Below are positions 53,720 to 62,496 of a stretch of 64,000 bases of DNA, one piece after another. How positions within the stretch are numbered: position 1 is the stretch's first letter; every line of letters begins with the position of its first letter. Under the pieces are notes generated by a model. The model saw only the letters and a program-made list of their open reading frames with translations, ran no database searches and was not told where the DNA came from. Source of the stretch: Clavibacter michiganensis (GTDB lineage Bacteria; Actinomycetota; Actinomycetes; Actinomycetales; Microbacteriaceae). A program made the position numbers and the translations under genes. The DNA lies in assembly GCF_021216655.1 (NCBI RefSeq), contig NZ_CP080437.1, forward strand, positions 2,108,001 through 2,172,000, given 5' to 3'.

Positions 53720-54776
53720 GGCGGGGGACCTCTCCTGAGCCGCGGACGATGAGCGTGGTGGGGACGACGACGGTCTGCGCGGGGCCGGCGTCCCCGTCGA
53801 GCCGGGCGAAGACGCGCTCGGCGGCGGCGTGCCCGATGCCCGACGGGTCCTGCGCGATCACGGTGACGGCCGGATCCAGCAGGGCCGCCAGCGGCAGGTC
53901 GTCGAAGCCGACGAGCGCGATGCTCCGGTGGGCGTCGTGCCGACGGAGGGCCGTGATGACGCCGATGGTGATGAGGTTCTGCCCGCTGACGATCGCGGTC
54001 GGCGGCTCGGGCAGGGCGAGCAGTCGCTCCGCGAGCGCCTCGGCCACGCGCTCGTCCCACGCGCCGTCGAGGACGAGCTCGGGCGCCACGGGCAGCCCGC
54101 GCCGCTGCATCTCCTCGACGAAGCCGCGCTCGCGCTCCCGCGCCGTGAAGATCTCCGGCCGGTCGCCGAGGAACGCGATGCGGCGGTGGCCCTGGTCGGC
54201 GAGGTGCGCGACCGCCCGGGAGATGCCGGCGGCGTTGTCGACGATCACCGAGTCGGCCTCGAGCCCGGCGGGCACGCGGTCGACGAACACGAGCGGGGTG
54301 CCGCGCGACGCCGCGACGCCGAGGTAGGCCTGGCTGGGCGCGATGGTGGTGAGGATGAGCCCGTCGACCCTGCGGGCCAGGAACGCGTCGACGGAGGAGC
54401 GCTCGCGTTCGGGGTCGTCGTCGAGGCTCGAGGCGAAGACGGCGACCTGTCGCTCCTTGGCCACCTCCTCGACGGCCCGGTGCACCGCTCCCGAGAACGG
54501 GTTCGCCACGCTGCCGACGAGGAGGCCGAGCGTGTTGGTGCGCCGGTCGGCGCGGCGCAGGTTGCCGGCGTGCAGATCCGGCTGGTACTGCAGCTGCTCG
54601 ACGGCCGCCTGCACCCGGGCGGTCATCTCCGCGGAGACGTTCGGCTCGCCGTTGACGACGCGCGACACGGTCTTGATGCCGACTCCCGCGAGCCGCGCCA
54701 CGTGCTTCATCGTGGGGCGGCGCGCGCCCGACGGCGGGTCGAGCGGGGATCCGGGCGGGGATGACAACGGTGTCAC
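53712..54776 (-). CDS. LacI-family regulator of sugar operon
   Basis: 354 residues. HTH at about 61-85 (MKHVARLAGVGIKTVSRVVNGEPNVS), effector domain with LGLLVGSVANPFSGAVHRAVEE and GFDDLPLAALLDPAVTVIAQDP. GTG at 54776 gives about 20 additional residues before the usual LacI start at ATG 54710, so the true start may be the latter. The gene is divergent from the ABC operon with operators over both promoters. Kinase follows in the same unit. Confidence 0.93.
   Translation of the reverse strand: MTPLSSPPGSPLDPPSGARRPTMKHVARLAGVGIKTVSRVVNGEPNVSAEMTARVQAAVEQLQYQPDLHAGNLRRADRRTNTLGLLVGSVANPFSGAVHRAVEEVAKERQVAVFASSLDDDPERERSSVDAFLARRVDGLILTTIAPSQAYLGVAASRGTPLVFVDRVPAGLEADSVIVDNAAGISRAVAHLADQGHRRIAFLGDRPEIFTARERERGFVEEMQRRGLPVAPELVLDGAWDERVAEALAERLLALPEPPTAIVSGQNLITIGVITALRRHDAHRSIALVGFDDLPLAALLDPAVTVIAQDPSGIGHAAAERVFARLDGDAGPAQTVVVPTTLIVRGSGEVPRHA
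54762..54775. promoter_or_regulatory. LacI operator copy at the lacI start
   Basis: TGACAACGGTGTCA is a 14-base near-palindrome, one mismatch from the operator at 54841. It lies over the GTG codon region of the lacI gene and suggests self-control. Confidence 0.65.
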
Positions 54777-54804
54777 GAATGGGTCTCGCTCTCTGCGCAA
54801 TGGG

Positions 54805-54867
54805 TTGACCTTATCGGGTCCCACCCGGTAGACCTCTACCTGACAACGTTGTCGGGAGCGCGCTCCC
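54805..54867 (+). promoter_or_regulatory. Promoter and LacI operator of the sugar ABC operon
   Basis: TTGACC (54805-54810) and a weak -10 about 17-18 bases on (TAGACC around 54829) are followed at the expected +1 by TGACAACGTTGTCG (54841-54854), containing the perfect palindrome GACAACGTTGTC with a central CG, the hallmark of LacI sites. A second palindrome, GGGAGCGCGCTCCC (54854-54867), lies next to it. Confidence 0.75.
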
Positions 54868-54889
54868 ACCCGAAGGACAGGATCCATCA

Positions 54890-55990
54890 ATGACGAACCG
54901 ATCCCCGCGCCTCGTGCGCACCATCGCCCTCGGCTCGGCGGCCCTCATCGCCGCGGGCGGGCTCGCCGGCTGCTCCAGCTCGAGCGGCGGATCCGGATCC
55001 GGCGGCAGCGGCGGCTCCGGCGACGTCGGCGTCTCGCTCATCGTGAAGACGACCACGAACCCCTTCTTCGTCGCGATGGAGGACGGCGCGAAGGAGGCCG
55101 CGGCGAAGGACGGCACCGACCTCACGCTCGCCGCCGGCAAGGCGGACGGCGACGAGGACACGCAGATCCAGGCCATCGAGAACGCCATCTCGAAGGGCGA
55201 CAAGGGCATCCTCATCACGATCAACGGCCCGTCGGTCCTCGACGCGATCCAGAAGGCCCGCGACGCCGGCCTCTTCGTCATCGCGCTGGACACCGCGCCC
55301 GACCCGGCCGACTCCGTCGACATCACGTTCGCCACCGACAACTTCGCCGCGGGCGAGTCCATCGGCAAGTGGGCGGCCGCGCAGCTCGGCGGCAAGAAGG
55401 CGACCATCGCGCTCCTCGACCTGTACGACGACAAGGCCATCTCGGTCGACTACAACCGCGACCAGGGCTTCCTGACCGGCATGGGCATCGACGTCGGCGA
55501 CAAGGCGAAGAACGGCGACGAGGCGAAGACCGGCGACTACAGCGGCGGCGACTACGAGATCGTCGGCAACGAGGCCACGCAGGGCGCGGAGGACGGCGGC
55601 CGCACGGCGATGGAGACGCTGCTGTCGAAGGACCCGGACATCAACGTCGTCTACACGATCAACGAGCCCGCCGCGTTCGGCGCGTACCAGGCGCTCCAGG
55701 CGGCCGGCAAGGAGAAGGACGTGATCCTCGTCTCGGTCGACGGCGGCTGCGCGGGCGTGAAGAACGTGAAGGAGGGCGTCATCGGCGCCACCGCCCAGCA
55801 GTACCCGGTGAAGATGGCGCAGCTCGGCGTCGAGGCCATCGCGCAGCTCGCGAAGGACGGCACCAAGCCCGCCACGAGCGCCGGCCTCGACTTCTTCGAC
55901 ACCGGATCCGCGCTCGTCACCGACACCCCCGTCGACGGCCTCGAGAGCATCACGGCCGACGACGCCGCGACGAAGTGCTGGGGCGAGTGA
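54890..55990 (+). CDS. Sugar ABC transporter substrate-binding lipoprotein (RbsB/FrcB-type)
   Basis: 366 residues. Signal peptide with lipobox LAGC (Cys28), then a Ser/Gly linker and a type I periplasmic-binding fold: VSLIVKTTTNPFFVAMEDGAKEAA, IDVGDKAKNGDEAK, and VDGGCAGVKNVKEGVIGATAQQYP. It catches a monosaccharide such as fructose or ribose outside the membrane. GAAGGACAGG is 8-10 bases before the ATG. First gene of the ABC-ABM operon. Confidence 0.92.
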   Translation: MTNRSPRLVRTIALGSAALIAAGGLAGCSSSSGGSGSGGSGGSGDVGVSLIVKTTTNPFFVAMEDGAKEAAAKDGTDLTLAAGKADGDEDTQIQAIENAISKGDKGILITINGPSVLDAIQKARDAGLFVIALDTAPDPADSVDITFATDNFAAGESIGKWAAAQLGGKKATIALLDLYDDKAISVDYNRDQGFLTGMGIDVGDKAKNGDEAKTGDYSGGDYEIVGNEATQGAEDGGRTAMETLLSKDPDINVVYTINEPAAFGAYQALQAAGKEKDVILVSVDGGCAGVKNVKEGVIGATAQQYPVKMAQLGVEAIAQLAKDGTKPATSAGLDFFDTGSALVTDTPVDGLESITADDAATKCWGE

Positions 55991-57039
55991 CCGTGAGCCG
56001 GGCCACCGCCGATCCGAACCCGCCCACCTCCGCCCTCGACCTCGCCAACGAGTTCCTCGACCGGCGCTCCCCCGTCGACCGGATCCGCGGGGTGCTGCAC
56101 CGCTACCCCGCCGTCAGCCCCGCCGTCGTGCTGGTCCTCGCGATCATCGTGTTCGGCCTGCTCAACGACCGCTTCCTCGATCCCGCCAACCTGTCGCTCG
56201 TGACGCAGCAGGTCGCCGTCGTGGGCACGCTCGCGGTGGCGCAGACGCTGATCATCCTCACCGCGGGCATCGACCTGTCGGTGGGCGCGGTCATGGTGCT
56301 CACGTCGATGGTGATCGCGCAGACCGCGAGCCAGAACGGCCTGCCGGCACCCGCCGCGCTGGCCGCCGGGCTCGTCGTGGGCCTCGCGGCCGGCGCGTTC
56401 AACGGCCTGCTCGTGACGCGGCTGCGGCTCCCGCCGTTCATCGTCACGCTCGGGACGCTGAACATCTTCGTGGCGCTCACGCTCCTCTACTCCAACGGCG
56501 CGACCATCCGCGGCGTGGACATGCCCGCCGCCCTCTCGTGGACGGGGCGCACGTTCGACCTGGCCGGGGTGAAGATCAGCTTCGGCGTGGTGCTCATGCT
56601 GGTGCTGTACGTCGTGGTCGCGTTCATCCTCGGCAAGACGGCCTGGGGCCGGCACGTGTACGCGGTCGGCGACGACAAGGAGGCCGCGCGCCTCGCCGGC
56701 ATCAGCGTCAACCGGGTGCTGATGAGCGTGTACCTCGCGGCCGGGGCGATCCTCGCGGTCGGCGCGTGGATCGCGATCGGCCGCAGCAACGCGGCCAGCC
56801 CGAACGCGGGAGCCGATCTCAACCTCGACTCCATCACCGCGGTGGTCATCGGCGGCACGAGCCTCTTCGGCGGCCGCGGCACCGTCTGGGGCACGCTCCT
56901 CGGCGCGCTCATCGTCGGCGTGTTCCGCAACGGGCTCTCGCTCGCCGGGCTGGACGTGCTGTACCAGACCCTCGCCGTGGGCGTCCTCATCATCGTCGCG
57001 GTCTCCGTCGACCAGTGGATCCGAAAGGTGCGCAAGTGA
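55987..57039 (+). CDS. Sugar ABC transporter permease (RbsC-type)
   Basis: 350 residues, about ten membrane segments after a 45-residue soluble N-terminus. QTLIILTAGIDLSVGAVMVLTSMV, TLGTLNIFVALTLLYSNGATI and AVVIGGTSLFGGRGTVWGTLLGALIVGVFRNGLSL are the marks of CUT2 permeases. GTG within a GTGA overlap with the binding protein. Confidence 0.93.
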   Translation: MTVSRATADPNPPTSALDLANEFLDRRSPVDRIRGVLHRYPAVSPAVVLVLAIIVFGLLNDRFLDPANLSLVTQQVAVVGTLAVAQTLIILTAGIDLSVGAVMVLTSMVIAQTASQNGLPAPAALAAGLVVGLAAGAFNGLLVTRLRLPPFIVTLGTLNIFVALTLLYSNGATIRGVDMPAALSWTGRTFDLAGVKISFGVVLMLVLYVVVAFILGKTAWGRHVYAVGDDKEAARLAGISVNRVLMSVYLAAGAILAVGAWIAIGRSNAASPNAGADLNLDSITAVVIGGTSLFGGRGTVWGTLLGALIVGVFRNGLSLAGLDVLYQTLAVGVLIIVAVSVDQWIRKVRK

Positions 57040-57833
57040 CCCTCACCGACCCCGCGGGGAGCGCCCCCGCCCCGACCCGCACGCCCGTCCTCGAGGCGAA
57101 GCGGCTCGTGAAGACCTTCGGCCGGGTGGTCGGACTCGACGGCGTGAGCCTCGAGCTGTTCCCCGGCGAGGTGCTCGCGATCATCGGCGACAACGGCGCC
57201 GGCAAGTCGACGCTCATCAAGTGCCTCACGGGGGCGGAGACGCCCGACGAGGGCGAGCTGTTCCTCGACGGCAAGCCCGTGTCGTTCAAGCGGCCGCAGG
57301 ATGCGCGAGCCGCGGGGATCGAGACGGTCTACCAGAACCTCGCCGTCTCGCCCGCGCTGGACGTCGCGTCGAACCTCTACCTCGGGCGCGAGAAGAGGAA
57401 GAAGGGGATCCTCGGATCGGTCTTCCGCATGCTCGACACGGCCGGCATGCGTCGCGAGGCGCGCGCGGAGCTGACCGAGCTGGGCATCTCGACGCTGCAG
57501 GACGTGACCGTGCCCGTCGAGAACCTGTCCGGCGGGCAGCGCCAGGCGGTCGCCGTTGCGCGCGCCGCGGCGTTCGGGTCGAAGGTCGTGGTGCTCGACG
57601 AGCCCACCGCGGCGCTCGGCGTGCGCGAGTCGAACCAGGTGCTCGAGCTGGTGCGGAACCTGCGCGACCGCGGCATCCCGGTGATCCTCATCAGCCACAA
57701 CATGCCGCAGGTGTTCGAGGTGGCCGACCGGATCCACATCCAGCGCCTGGGCAAGAAGGCCGCCACGATCACGCCGCAGTCGCACTCGATGACCGACGCC
57801 GTCGCGATCATGACGGGCGCGGCGACGGCATGA
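57036..57833 (+). CDS. Sugar ABC transporter ATP-binding protein (single-domain, FrcA-type)
   Basis: 265 residues, one ATPase domain, unlike the doubled RbsA of many CUT2 systems but like FrcA. Walker A GDNGAGKST (51-59), signature LSGGQ (164-168), Walker B VVVLDEPT (184-191), switch His in LISHNM. GTG start overlapping the permease stop (GTGA). Works as a homodimer on the permease. Confidence 0.93.
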   Translation: MTLTDPAGSAPAPTRTPVLEAKRLVKTFGRVVGLDGVSLELFPGEVLAIIGDNGAGKSTLIKCLTGAETPDEGELFLDGKPVSFKRPQDARAAGIETVYQNLAVSPALDVASNLYLGREKRKKGILGSVFRMLDTAGMRREARAELTELGISTLQDVTVPVENLSGGQRQAVAVARAAAFGSKVVVLDEPTAALGVRESNQVLELVRNLRDRGIPVILISHNMPQVFEVADRIHIQRLGKKAATITPQSHSMTDAVAIMTGAATA

Positions 57834-58123
57834 CCGCGACGGTGCTGTACGCGGAGTTCACGGCGCTGCCCGGGCACGAGGAGCAGGTGGCGCGGATGAT
57901 CGCCGACCTCGCGGAGCTCGTGCGGGCCGAGCCCGGGAACGTCGTGTTCGCGCCGTACCGGCGGGTGGAGGATCCGGCGCGCTTCGTGGTGCACGAGGTC
58001 TACCGGGACGAGGCCGCGTTCCACGCGCACATCGGGGCGTCGTACGGCGCCGAGTTCAACGCGGCCCTCGGGCCGCTCATCGTGGAGGGCGGGTCGCAGC
58101 TCACGTTCCTCGCGCCCGTCTGA
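57830..58123 (+). CDS. ABM-domain protein (antibiotic biosynthesis monooxygenase-like)
   Basis: 97 residues of the small ferredoxin-like ABM fold: LYAEFTALPGHEEQVARMIADLAELVRAEPGNVVFAPYRRVEDPARFVVHEVY-type order. Members include quinol monooxygenases (YgiN), but others are simply enzyme-like proteins of unknown role. It is the last gene of the sugar ABC operon (ATGA overlap), an unusual place for such a protein. The terminator comes 22 bases after. Confidence 0.83.
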   Translation: MTATVLYAEFTALPGHEEQVARMIADLAELVRAEPGNVVFAPYRRVEDPARFVVHEVYRDEAAFHAHIGASYGAEFNAALGPLIVEGGSQLTFLAPV

Positions 58124-58144
58124 ATCGCGGATCCTGCGCGCACC

Positions 58145-58180
58145 GCGGCCGCCCGGCGTCTCGACGCGCCGGGCGGCCGC
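58145..58180. terminator. Terminator between the ABC operon and the SDR gene
   Basis: A perfect 14-base stem GCGGCCGCCCGGCG/CGCCGGGCGGCCGC with 8-base loop, between two convergent genes. Confidence 0.82.
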
Positions 58181-58215
58181 CTTCGTGCGTGGCTCGTGCG
58201 GGTGGGGCCCGCGGA

Positions 58216-58968
58216 TCAGCGCGCCGAGTACCCGCCGTCGACGAGGTGGTAGCTGCCCGAGATGAAGGACGCGTCGTCGCTGAGGAGGAACAGCACGAGG
58301 GCCGCGACCTCCTTGTCGGTGCCGAGGCGGCCCGTCGCGTGCTGGCTCTCGAGGTACGCGAGCGCGTCGGCCGAGAGGGACGAGCGCACGAGCGGGGTGT
58401 CGATGAATCCTGGGCCGACCGCGTTGGTGCGCACGCCGCGGGCCGTGTACTCGAGCGCCGCGACCTTGGTGAGGCCGACGAGTGCGTGCTTGCTCGCGAC
58501 GTAGGCGGCGTTCTGCGCGAAGCCGACGGATCCGAGCACCGAGCTCATGTTGACGATCGCGCCGCCGCCCGCCTCCACCATCGCGGGCAGCTGGTAGCGG
58601 AGGCCGTAGAAGACGCCGTCGAGGTCGATGGCGCGCGTGCGGTCCCAGGCGGAGATCTCGTAGTCGCCGATGTCGGCCGCGGGCGCGCTGATGCCGGCGT
58701 TGTTGACCGCCAGGTGCAGGGCGCCGTACGTGCCCACGGCGTGCGCGACCGCGGCCTCGGAGTCCTCCGCCTTCGCGGTGTCCTGGCGGAAGGCGGTCGC
58801 GGTGCCGCCCGCTCCTTCGATCTCGGCGACGACCCGCTCGGCCGCCTCCAGCTGGATGTCGGTGACGACGACCGACGCGCCCTCCGCGGCGAGCGCACGG
58901 GAGATCGCGGCGCCGATGCCGCTGCCTCCGCCTGTCACGAGCGCGGTCTTCGTGTCGAACCTGGCCAT
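58216..58968 (-). CDS. Short-chain dehydrogenase/reductase
   Basis: 250 residues, classical SDR: TGGGSGIGAAIS loop, NNAG, catalytic YVASKHA (YxxxK), and the tail SSDDASFISGSYHLVDGGYS. The subgroup includes glucose dehydrogenases and 3-oxoacyl-ACP reductases. ATG at 58968 preceded by GAGAAGGAT. Probably unrelated to the ABC operon (opposite strand). Confidence 0.92.
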   Translation of the reverse strand: MARFDTKTALVTGGGSGIGAAISRALAAEGASVVVTDIQLEAAERVVAEIEGAGGTATAFRQDTAKAEDSEAAVAHAVGTYGALHLAVNNAGISAPAADIGDYEISAWDRTRAIDLDGVFYGLRYQLPAMVEAGGGAIVNMSSVLGSVGFAQNAAYVASKHALVGLTKVAALEYTARGVRTNAVGPGFIDTPLVRSSLSADALAYLESQHATGRLGTDKEVAALVLFLLSDDASFISGSYHLVDGGYSAR

Positions 58969-59047
58969 GGGGATCCTTCTCGGGTCTGAGGCGACGCGGA
59001 CCCGCGCCGCTCCTCGACGGTACGCCCGCGCGATCCGTCCATCCCGG

Positions 59048-59065
59048 GTTCACCGCGCGTCCACC
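59048..59065 (+). promoter_or_regulatory. PHO-box-like direct repeat
   Basis: GTTCACC-GCGC-GTCCACC forms two 11-base direct repeat units, close to the Streptomyces PhoP box (GTTCACC repeats with 4-base spacers). It lies 97-114 bases before the phoX start codon. A -10-like TACCTT follows at about 59097. Confidence 0.6.
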
Positions 59066-59161
59066 CGGGGGTCGGGGGCGCGCCCGGGGGCGCCAATACC
59101 TTTCAGGCGTGATGCGTCCGCCGCCCCGGGTGGAGACGCCCGAGATCGATGGAGACCCCAC

Positions 59162-61237
59162 ATGACCCTCACCCGCGAGAACCACCACCGGCTGCTGCCG
59201 ATCCTGTCCCGCGACCCGCACGCCCGCGGCAAGCGCAGCACCGTCACCTGCCACCTCAAGTGCGACGACGCGTGCACGAAGCCCGTCCCGAACGTCACCG
59301 ACAACTCCTACTTCCGCGACATCGCCGGCCGCGCCCTCTCGCGCCGCACGCTGCTCGGCGGCGCGGGCGCCGGTGCCCTCGCGATCCTCGTGGCCCAGAA
59401 CGCCGCGGCCCCCGGCGCCGAGGCCGCCGCCGCGCAGGCCGCGTCGAACCTGCCCTTCACGGCGATCACGCCCGTCGACGCCGCCGTCGACCAGTTCACC
59501 GTCCCCACCGGATACCGCTGGCAGCCGATCATCCGCTGGGGCGACCCGCTCTTCAGCTACGCCGACGACTTCGACGCCGACAACCAGACGGCCAAGCTCG
59601 CGTCGCGCCAGTTCGGCTACAACAACGACTACCTCGACATCATCCCGATCAACTCGCGGAACAAGGAGGCGCTCCTCGTCGCCAACCACGAGTACACGAA
59701 CGAGAACATCATGTTCCCGCCCGCGGCCGACGACGCCGAGCTCGCCGAGCAGCGCCGCATCGGCAAGGCCTCGCACGGCATGTCCGTCGTCGCGCTCCGC
59801 CGCAAGACCGTCGGCCAGCCGTGGACCTACACGATCGGCCACCACCGCAACCGCCGCATCACCGCGGACACGCCCTTCTCCGTGTCGGGCCCGGCCGCGG
59901 GATCCGCGTCGCTGCGCACCAAGGACGACCCCAAGGGCACGCGCATCCTCGGCACCCTCGGCAACTGCGCCGGCGGCACCACCCCGTGGGGCACCGTGCT
60001 CTCCGGCGAGGAGAACTTCAACGGCTACTTCCGCACCGCGGGCACGAGCGTCTCGGACAAGCGCTACGGCCTCGCCGACAAGGCGACGACCCGCGGCTGG
60101 GAGGCCATCGACCCCCGCTTCGACGCCCGCACCGCCGGCTACGAGAACGAGCCGAACCGCTTCGGCTGGATCGTCGAGGTCGACCCGTTCGAGCCCGGCG
60201 AGGCGCCCGTGAAGCACACCGCGCTCGGTCGCTTCAAGCACGAGGGCGCCAACGTGATCCTCGGGAAGAGCGGCCACGTCGCCGCGTACATGGGCGACGA
60301 CGAGCGCTTCGACTACCTCTACAAGTTCGTCTCGCACGACACGATGGTCACCGGCACCACGCGCCAGGACCGCAAGCGGAACAAGCAGCTGCTCACGCGC
60401 GGCGCGCTCTACGTGGCGCGCTTCACGGGCGACTCGCCCGTCGCGGAGATCACGGGCACCGGCCAGGTCCCGTCGGACGGCTCGTTCGACGGCATCGGCC
60501 AGTGGATCCCGCTCGTGATCGACGGCGTCTGCCAGGTCCCCGGATTCACGACCGAGGAGGCGCTCGTGCACACGCGCCTCGTCGCCGACGCGGCCGGCGC
60601 CACGAAGATGGACCGCTGCGAGGACGTCCAGCCCAGCCCCGTCACCGGCAAGATCTACGTCGCCTGCACCAACAACACCGACCGTGGCAAGGCCGGCAAG
60701 GAGGGCGCCACGGAGATGAACCCGCGGACGACCAACCGCGACGGCCACATCGTGGAGATCACCGAGGACGGCGGCGACGCCCGATCCACCACCTTCACGT
60801 GGAACCTGCTGCTCGTCGCGGGCGACCCGGCGAAGAACGAGTCCACCTACTTCTCGGGCTTCCCGAAGGACAAGGTCTCGCCCATCAGCTGCCCGGACAA
60901 CGTCGCGTTCGACTCCGAGGGCAACCTCTGGATCTCCACCGACGGCGCCCCGAGCACCATCGGCCTCAACGACGGCCTGTTCAAGGTCCCCGTCGAGGGC
61001 ACCGAGCGCGGGCACGTGCAGCAGTTCCTCTCCGTGCCCACCGAGGCGGAGACCTGCGGGCCCGTCGTGCACGACACCGAGGGCATGGTGTTCGTCGCGG
61101 TGCAGCACCCGGGCGAGGACGGCTCGTTCGCCGAGCAGCACTCCTTCTTCCCCGACTACGTGCCCGCCGGTGCCACCCCGCCGAAGGGCGCCTGGCGCGG
61201 ACCGCGTCCGTCGGTGATCCAGGTGTGGCGGGGCTGA
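59162..61237 (+). CDS. PhoX-like (DUF839) Tat-exported phosphatase
   Basis: 691 residues. A 58-residue polar N-terminus with three cysteines (30, 34, 38) is followed by the twin-arginine motif SRRTLLGG (R61-R62) and a hydrophobic stretch ending AAAAQA. The mature part has the DUF839 order: NCAGGTTPWGTVLSGEENF, DKARPR-like turn, and VAFDSEGNLWISTDGAPS. PhoX enzymes are Ca- and Fe-dependent alkaline phosphatases that release phosphate outside the cell. GGAGA lies 5-6 bases before the ATG. A PHO box upstream and a strong hairpin downstream make it a one-gene phosphate-starvation unit. Confidence 0.9.
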   Translation: MTLTRENHHRLLPILSRDPHARGKRSTVTCHLKCDDACTKPVPNVTDNSYFRDIAGRALSRRTLLGGAGAGALAILVAQNAAAPGAEAAAAQAASNLPFTAITPVDAAVDQFTVPTGYRWQPIIRWGDPLFSYADDFDADNQTAKLASRQFGYNNDYLDIIPINSRNKEALLVANHEYTNENIMFPPAADDAELAEQRRIGKASHGMSVVALRRKTVGQPWTYTIGHHRNRRITADTPFSVSGPAAGSASLRTKDDPKGTRILGTLGNCAGGTTPWGTVLSGEENFNGYFRTAGTSVSDKRYGLADKATTRGWEAIDPRFDARTAGYENEPNRFGWIVEVDPFEPGEAPVKHTALGRFKHEGANVILGKSGHVAAYMGDDERFDYLYKFVSHDTMVTGTTRQDRKRNKQLLTRGALYVARFTGDSPVAEITGTGQVPSDGSFDGIGQWIPLVIDGVCQVPGFTTEEALVHTRLVADAAGATKMDRCEDVQPSPVTGKIYVACTNNTDRGKAGKEGATEMNPRTTNRDGHIVEITEDGGDARSTTFTWNLLLVAGDPAKNESTYFSGFPKDKVSPISCPDNVAFDSEGNLWISTDGAPSTIGLNDGLFKVPVEGTERGHVQQFLSVPTEAETCGPVVHDTEGMVFVAVQHPGEDGSFAEQHSFFPDYVPAGATPPKGAWRGPRPSVIQVWRG

Positions 61238-61290
61238 GCCGCCGAGAGCTGCTCGCGGGGCGACCCGCGAGCTGATCGGGGGGCCGATCG

Positions 61291-61322
61291 GAGGGCCGGG
61301 GCGTGCGTGCGCCCCGGCCCTC
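61291..61322 (+). terminator. Terminator of phoX
   Basis: GAGGGCCGGGGC and GCCCCGGCCCTC form a perfect 12-base stem around an 8-base loop; it begins 54 bases past the stop. A shorter hairpin (61259-61272) lies between. Confidence 0.75.
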
Positions 61323-61433
61323 GTCCGTGCGCCGGGCGTGCGCGGGGCCGGGTGAGCACGCGCCCGTCGTCGTGAGTGGCCGATCGCCGCGGACGGCCGG
61401 TCGTCCGGCGCGGCCGGGGCTAGCGTCGGGACC

Positions 61434-61787
61434 ATGACCGAGCGCCCGCAGGATCCTGCCGCCGACGCCGAGGCGTCTGCCGCCGCGATCGAGGCGGAGC
61501 GCTGGCTGGTCGTGGACGGGCGGCGCTGGCCCCGCACGGATCCGTCGCTGCCGGCCGAGCTGGTCGACGCGCTGGAGTCGCACCTCGGCCGCGGCCGGTC
61601 GGGGGTCCGCACGGCGAAGCGCGCGGGCGACGACGCCGCGATCGCCACGGCCCGGGAGCGGGTGAGCCTCGCGAAGCACGGCCTCGGCGAGCGCGGCCCG
61701 CGCTGGTGGGACGAGCCGGAGGACGCGCGCCTCGAGCGGGCGCGCGAGGCGCTGCGGGCTCTGGAGGCGCTCGACGCGTCCGGCTGA
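61434..61787 (+). CDS. Hypothetical protein, possible biopolymer-transport-like family
   Basis: 117 residues, helical and charged, soluble. ERWLVVDGRRWPRTDPSLPAELVDALESHLGRGRSGVR and SLAKHGLGERGPRWWDEPEDAR resemble a small family that is often named biopolymer transporter Tol for no good reason. No known function. The ATG at 61434 is 7 bases after TAGCGT with no ribosome binding site. Confidence 0.7.
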   Translation: MTERPQDPAADAEASAAAIEAERWLVVDGRRWPRTDPSLPAELVDALESHLGRGRSGVRTAKRAGDDAAIATARERVSLAKHGLGERGPRWWDEPEDARLERAREALRALEALDASG

Positions 61788-61834
61788 CCGACCGCCCGGC
61801 GCATCCGGGACGGCCCGCGGGCCAGGCTGGACGC

Positions 61835-62440
61835 ATGCAGCTCTACTCCGCGCTCCCCCTCGTCCGCGCCCGGCAGATCGCGGCCGACACCGCGGCGCTC
61901 GCGGGCATCGTCGTGTCGGTGCTGGTGGGGATCGCGGTGGCCGCGCTCATCCGGCCGCTCGGCGACCTCGGCCGCAGCATGGAGGAGTCGGGCACGCGGC
62001 TCAGCGGATCCATGACCGACGCGGCCGACGCCCTCGGCCGCCTGCCGCTCGTGGGGGACGCCGCGCGCGGGCCGTTCGAGGACGCGAGCGGGATCGGATC
62101 GGGCCTCGTGCAGGCCGGGCGCGACCAGCAGTCGCTCGTCGGCACCATCGCGCTCGTGCTGGGGCTGCTGGTGGCGCTCGTGCCGATCGCGTTCATCGTG
62201 CGGCACTGGCTGCTGCGACGCGTCTCCTTCGTGCGGCGCGCGGCCGCCGCCCGCTCGCTCGCCGCGACGCCCGGCGGCACCGAGCTGCTCGCGCTGCGGG
62301 CCCTCTCGTCCAGGAAGCCCGCGGCGCTCCTGAGGACGCACCCGGATCCGGTCGCCGCCTGGCGTGCGGGCGACCCGCGTGTCGTGCGGCAGCTCGCCGA
62401 CCTGGCGCTGCGTGACGCGGGGGTGTCGGACGGGCGGTGA
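61835..62440 (+). CDS. Hypothetical membrane protein
   Basis: 201 residues with two membrane helices (about 18-42 and 105-128) enclosing a soluble loop of about 60 residues and a basic C-terminal tail that continues after the second helix. No family recognised. ATG at 61835; CAGGCT lies 6 bases upstream, a weaker form of the leaderless signal. Confidence 0.65.
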   Translation: MQLYSALPLVRARQIAADTAALAGIVVSVLVGIAVAALIRPLGDLGRSMEESGTRLSGSMTDAADALGRLPLVGDAARGPFEDASGIGSGLVQAGRDQQSLVGTIALVLGLLVALVPIAFIVRHWLLRRVSFVRRAAAARSLAATPGGTELLALRALSSRKPAALLRTHPDPVAAWRAGDPRVVRQLADLALRDAGVSDGR

Positions 62441-62496
62441 TCACGCGAGCACGGCCGATGTGACGCGGGCCGCGTCCGAGGAGCATCCTCGAGGGC

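Noticed and set aside
57377..62341. A 1654-residue open frame on the minus strand
   Set aside because: It runs antisense through menaquinone-unrelated real genes (ATPase, ABM, SDR, phoX), and its product is R/A/G-rich with no domain. High GC lengthens chance frames.
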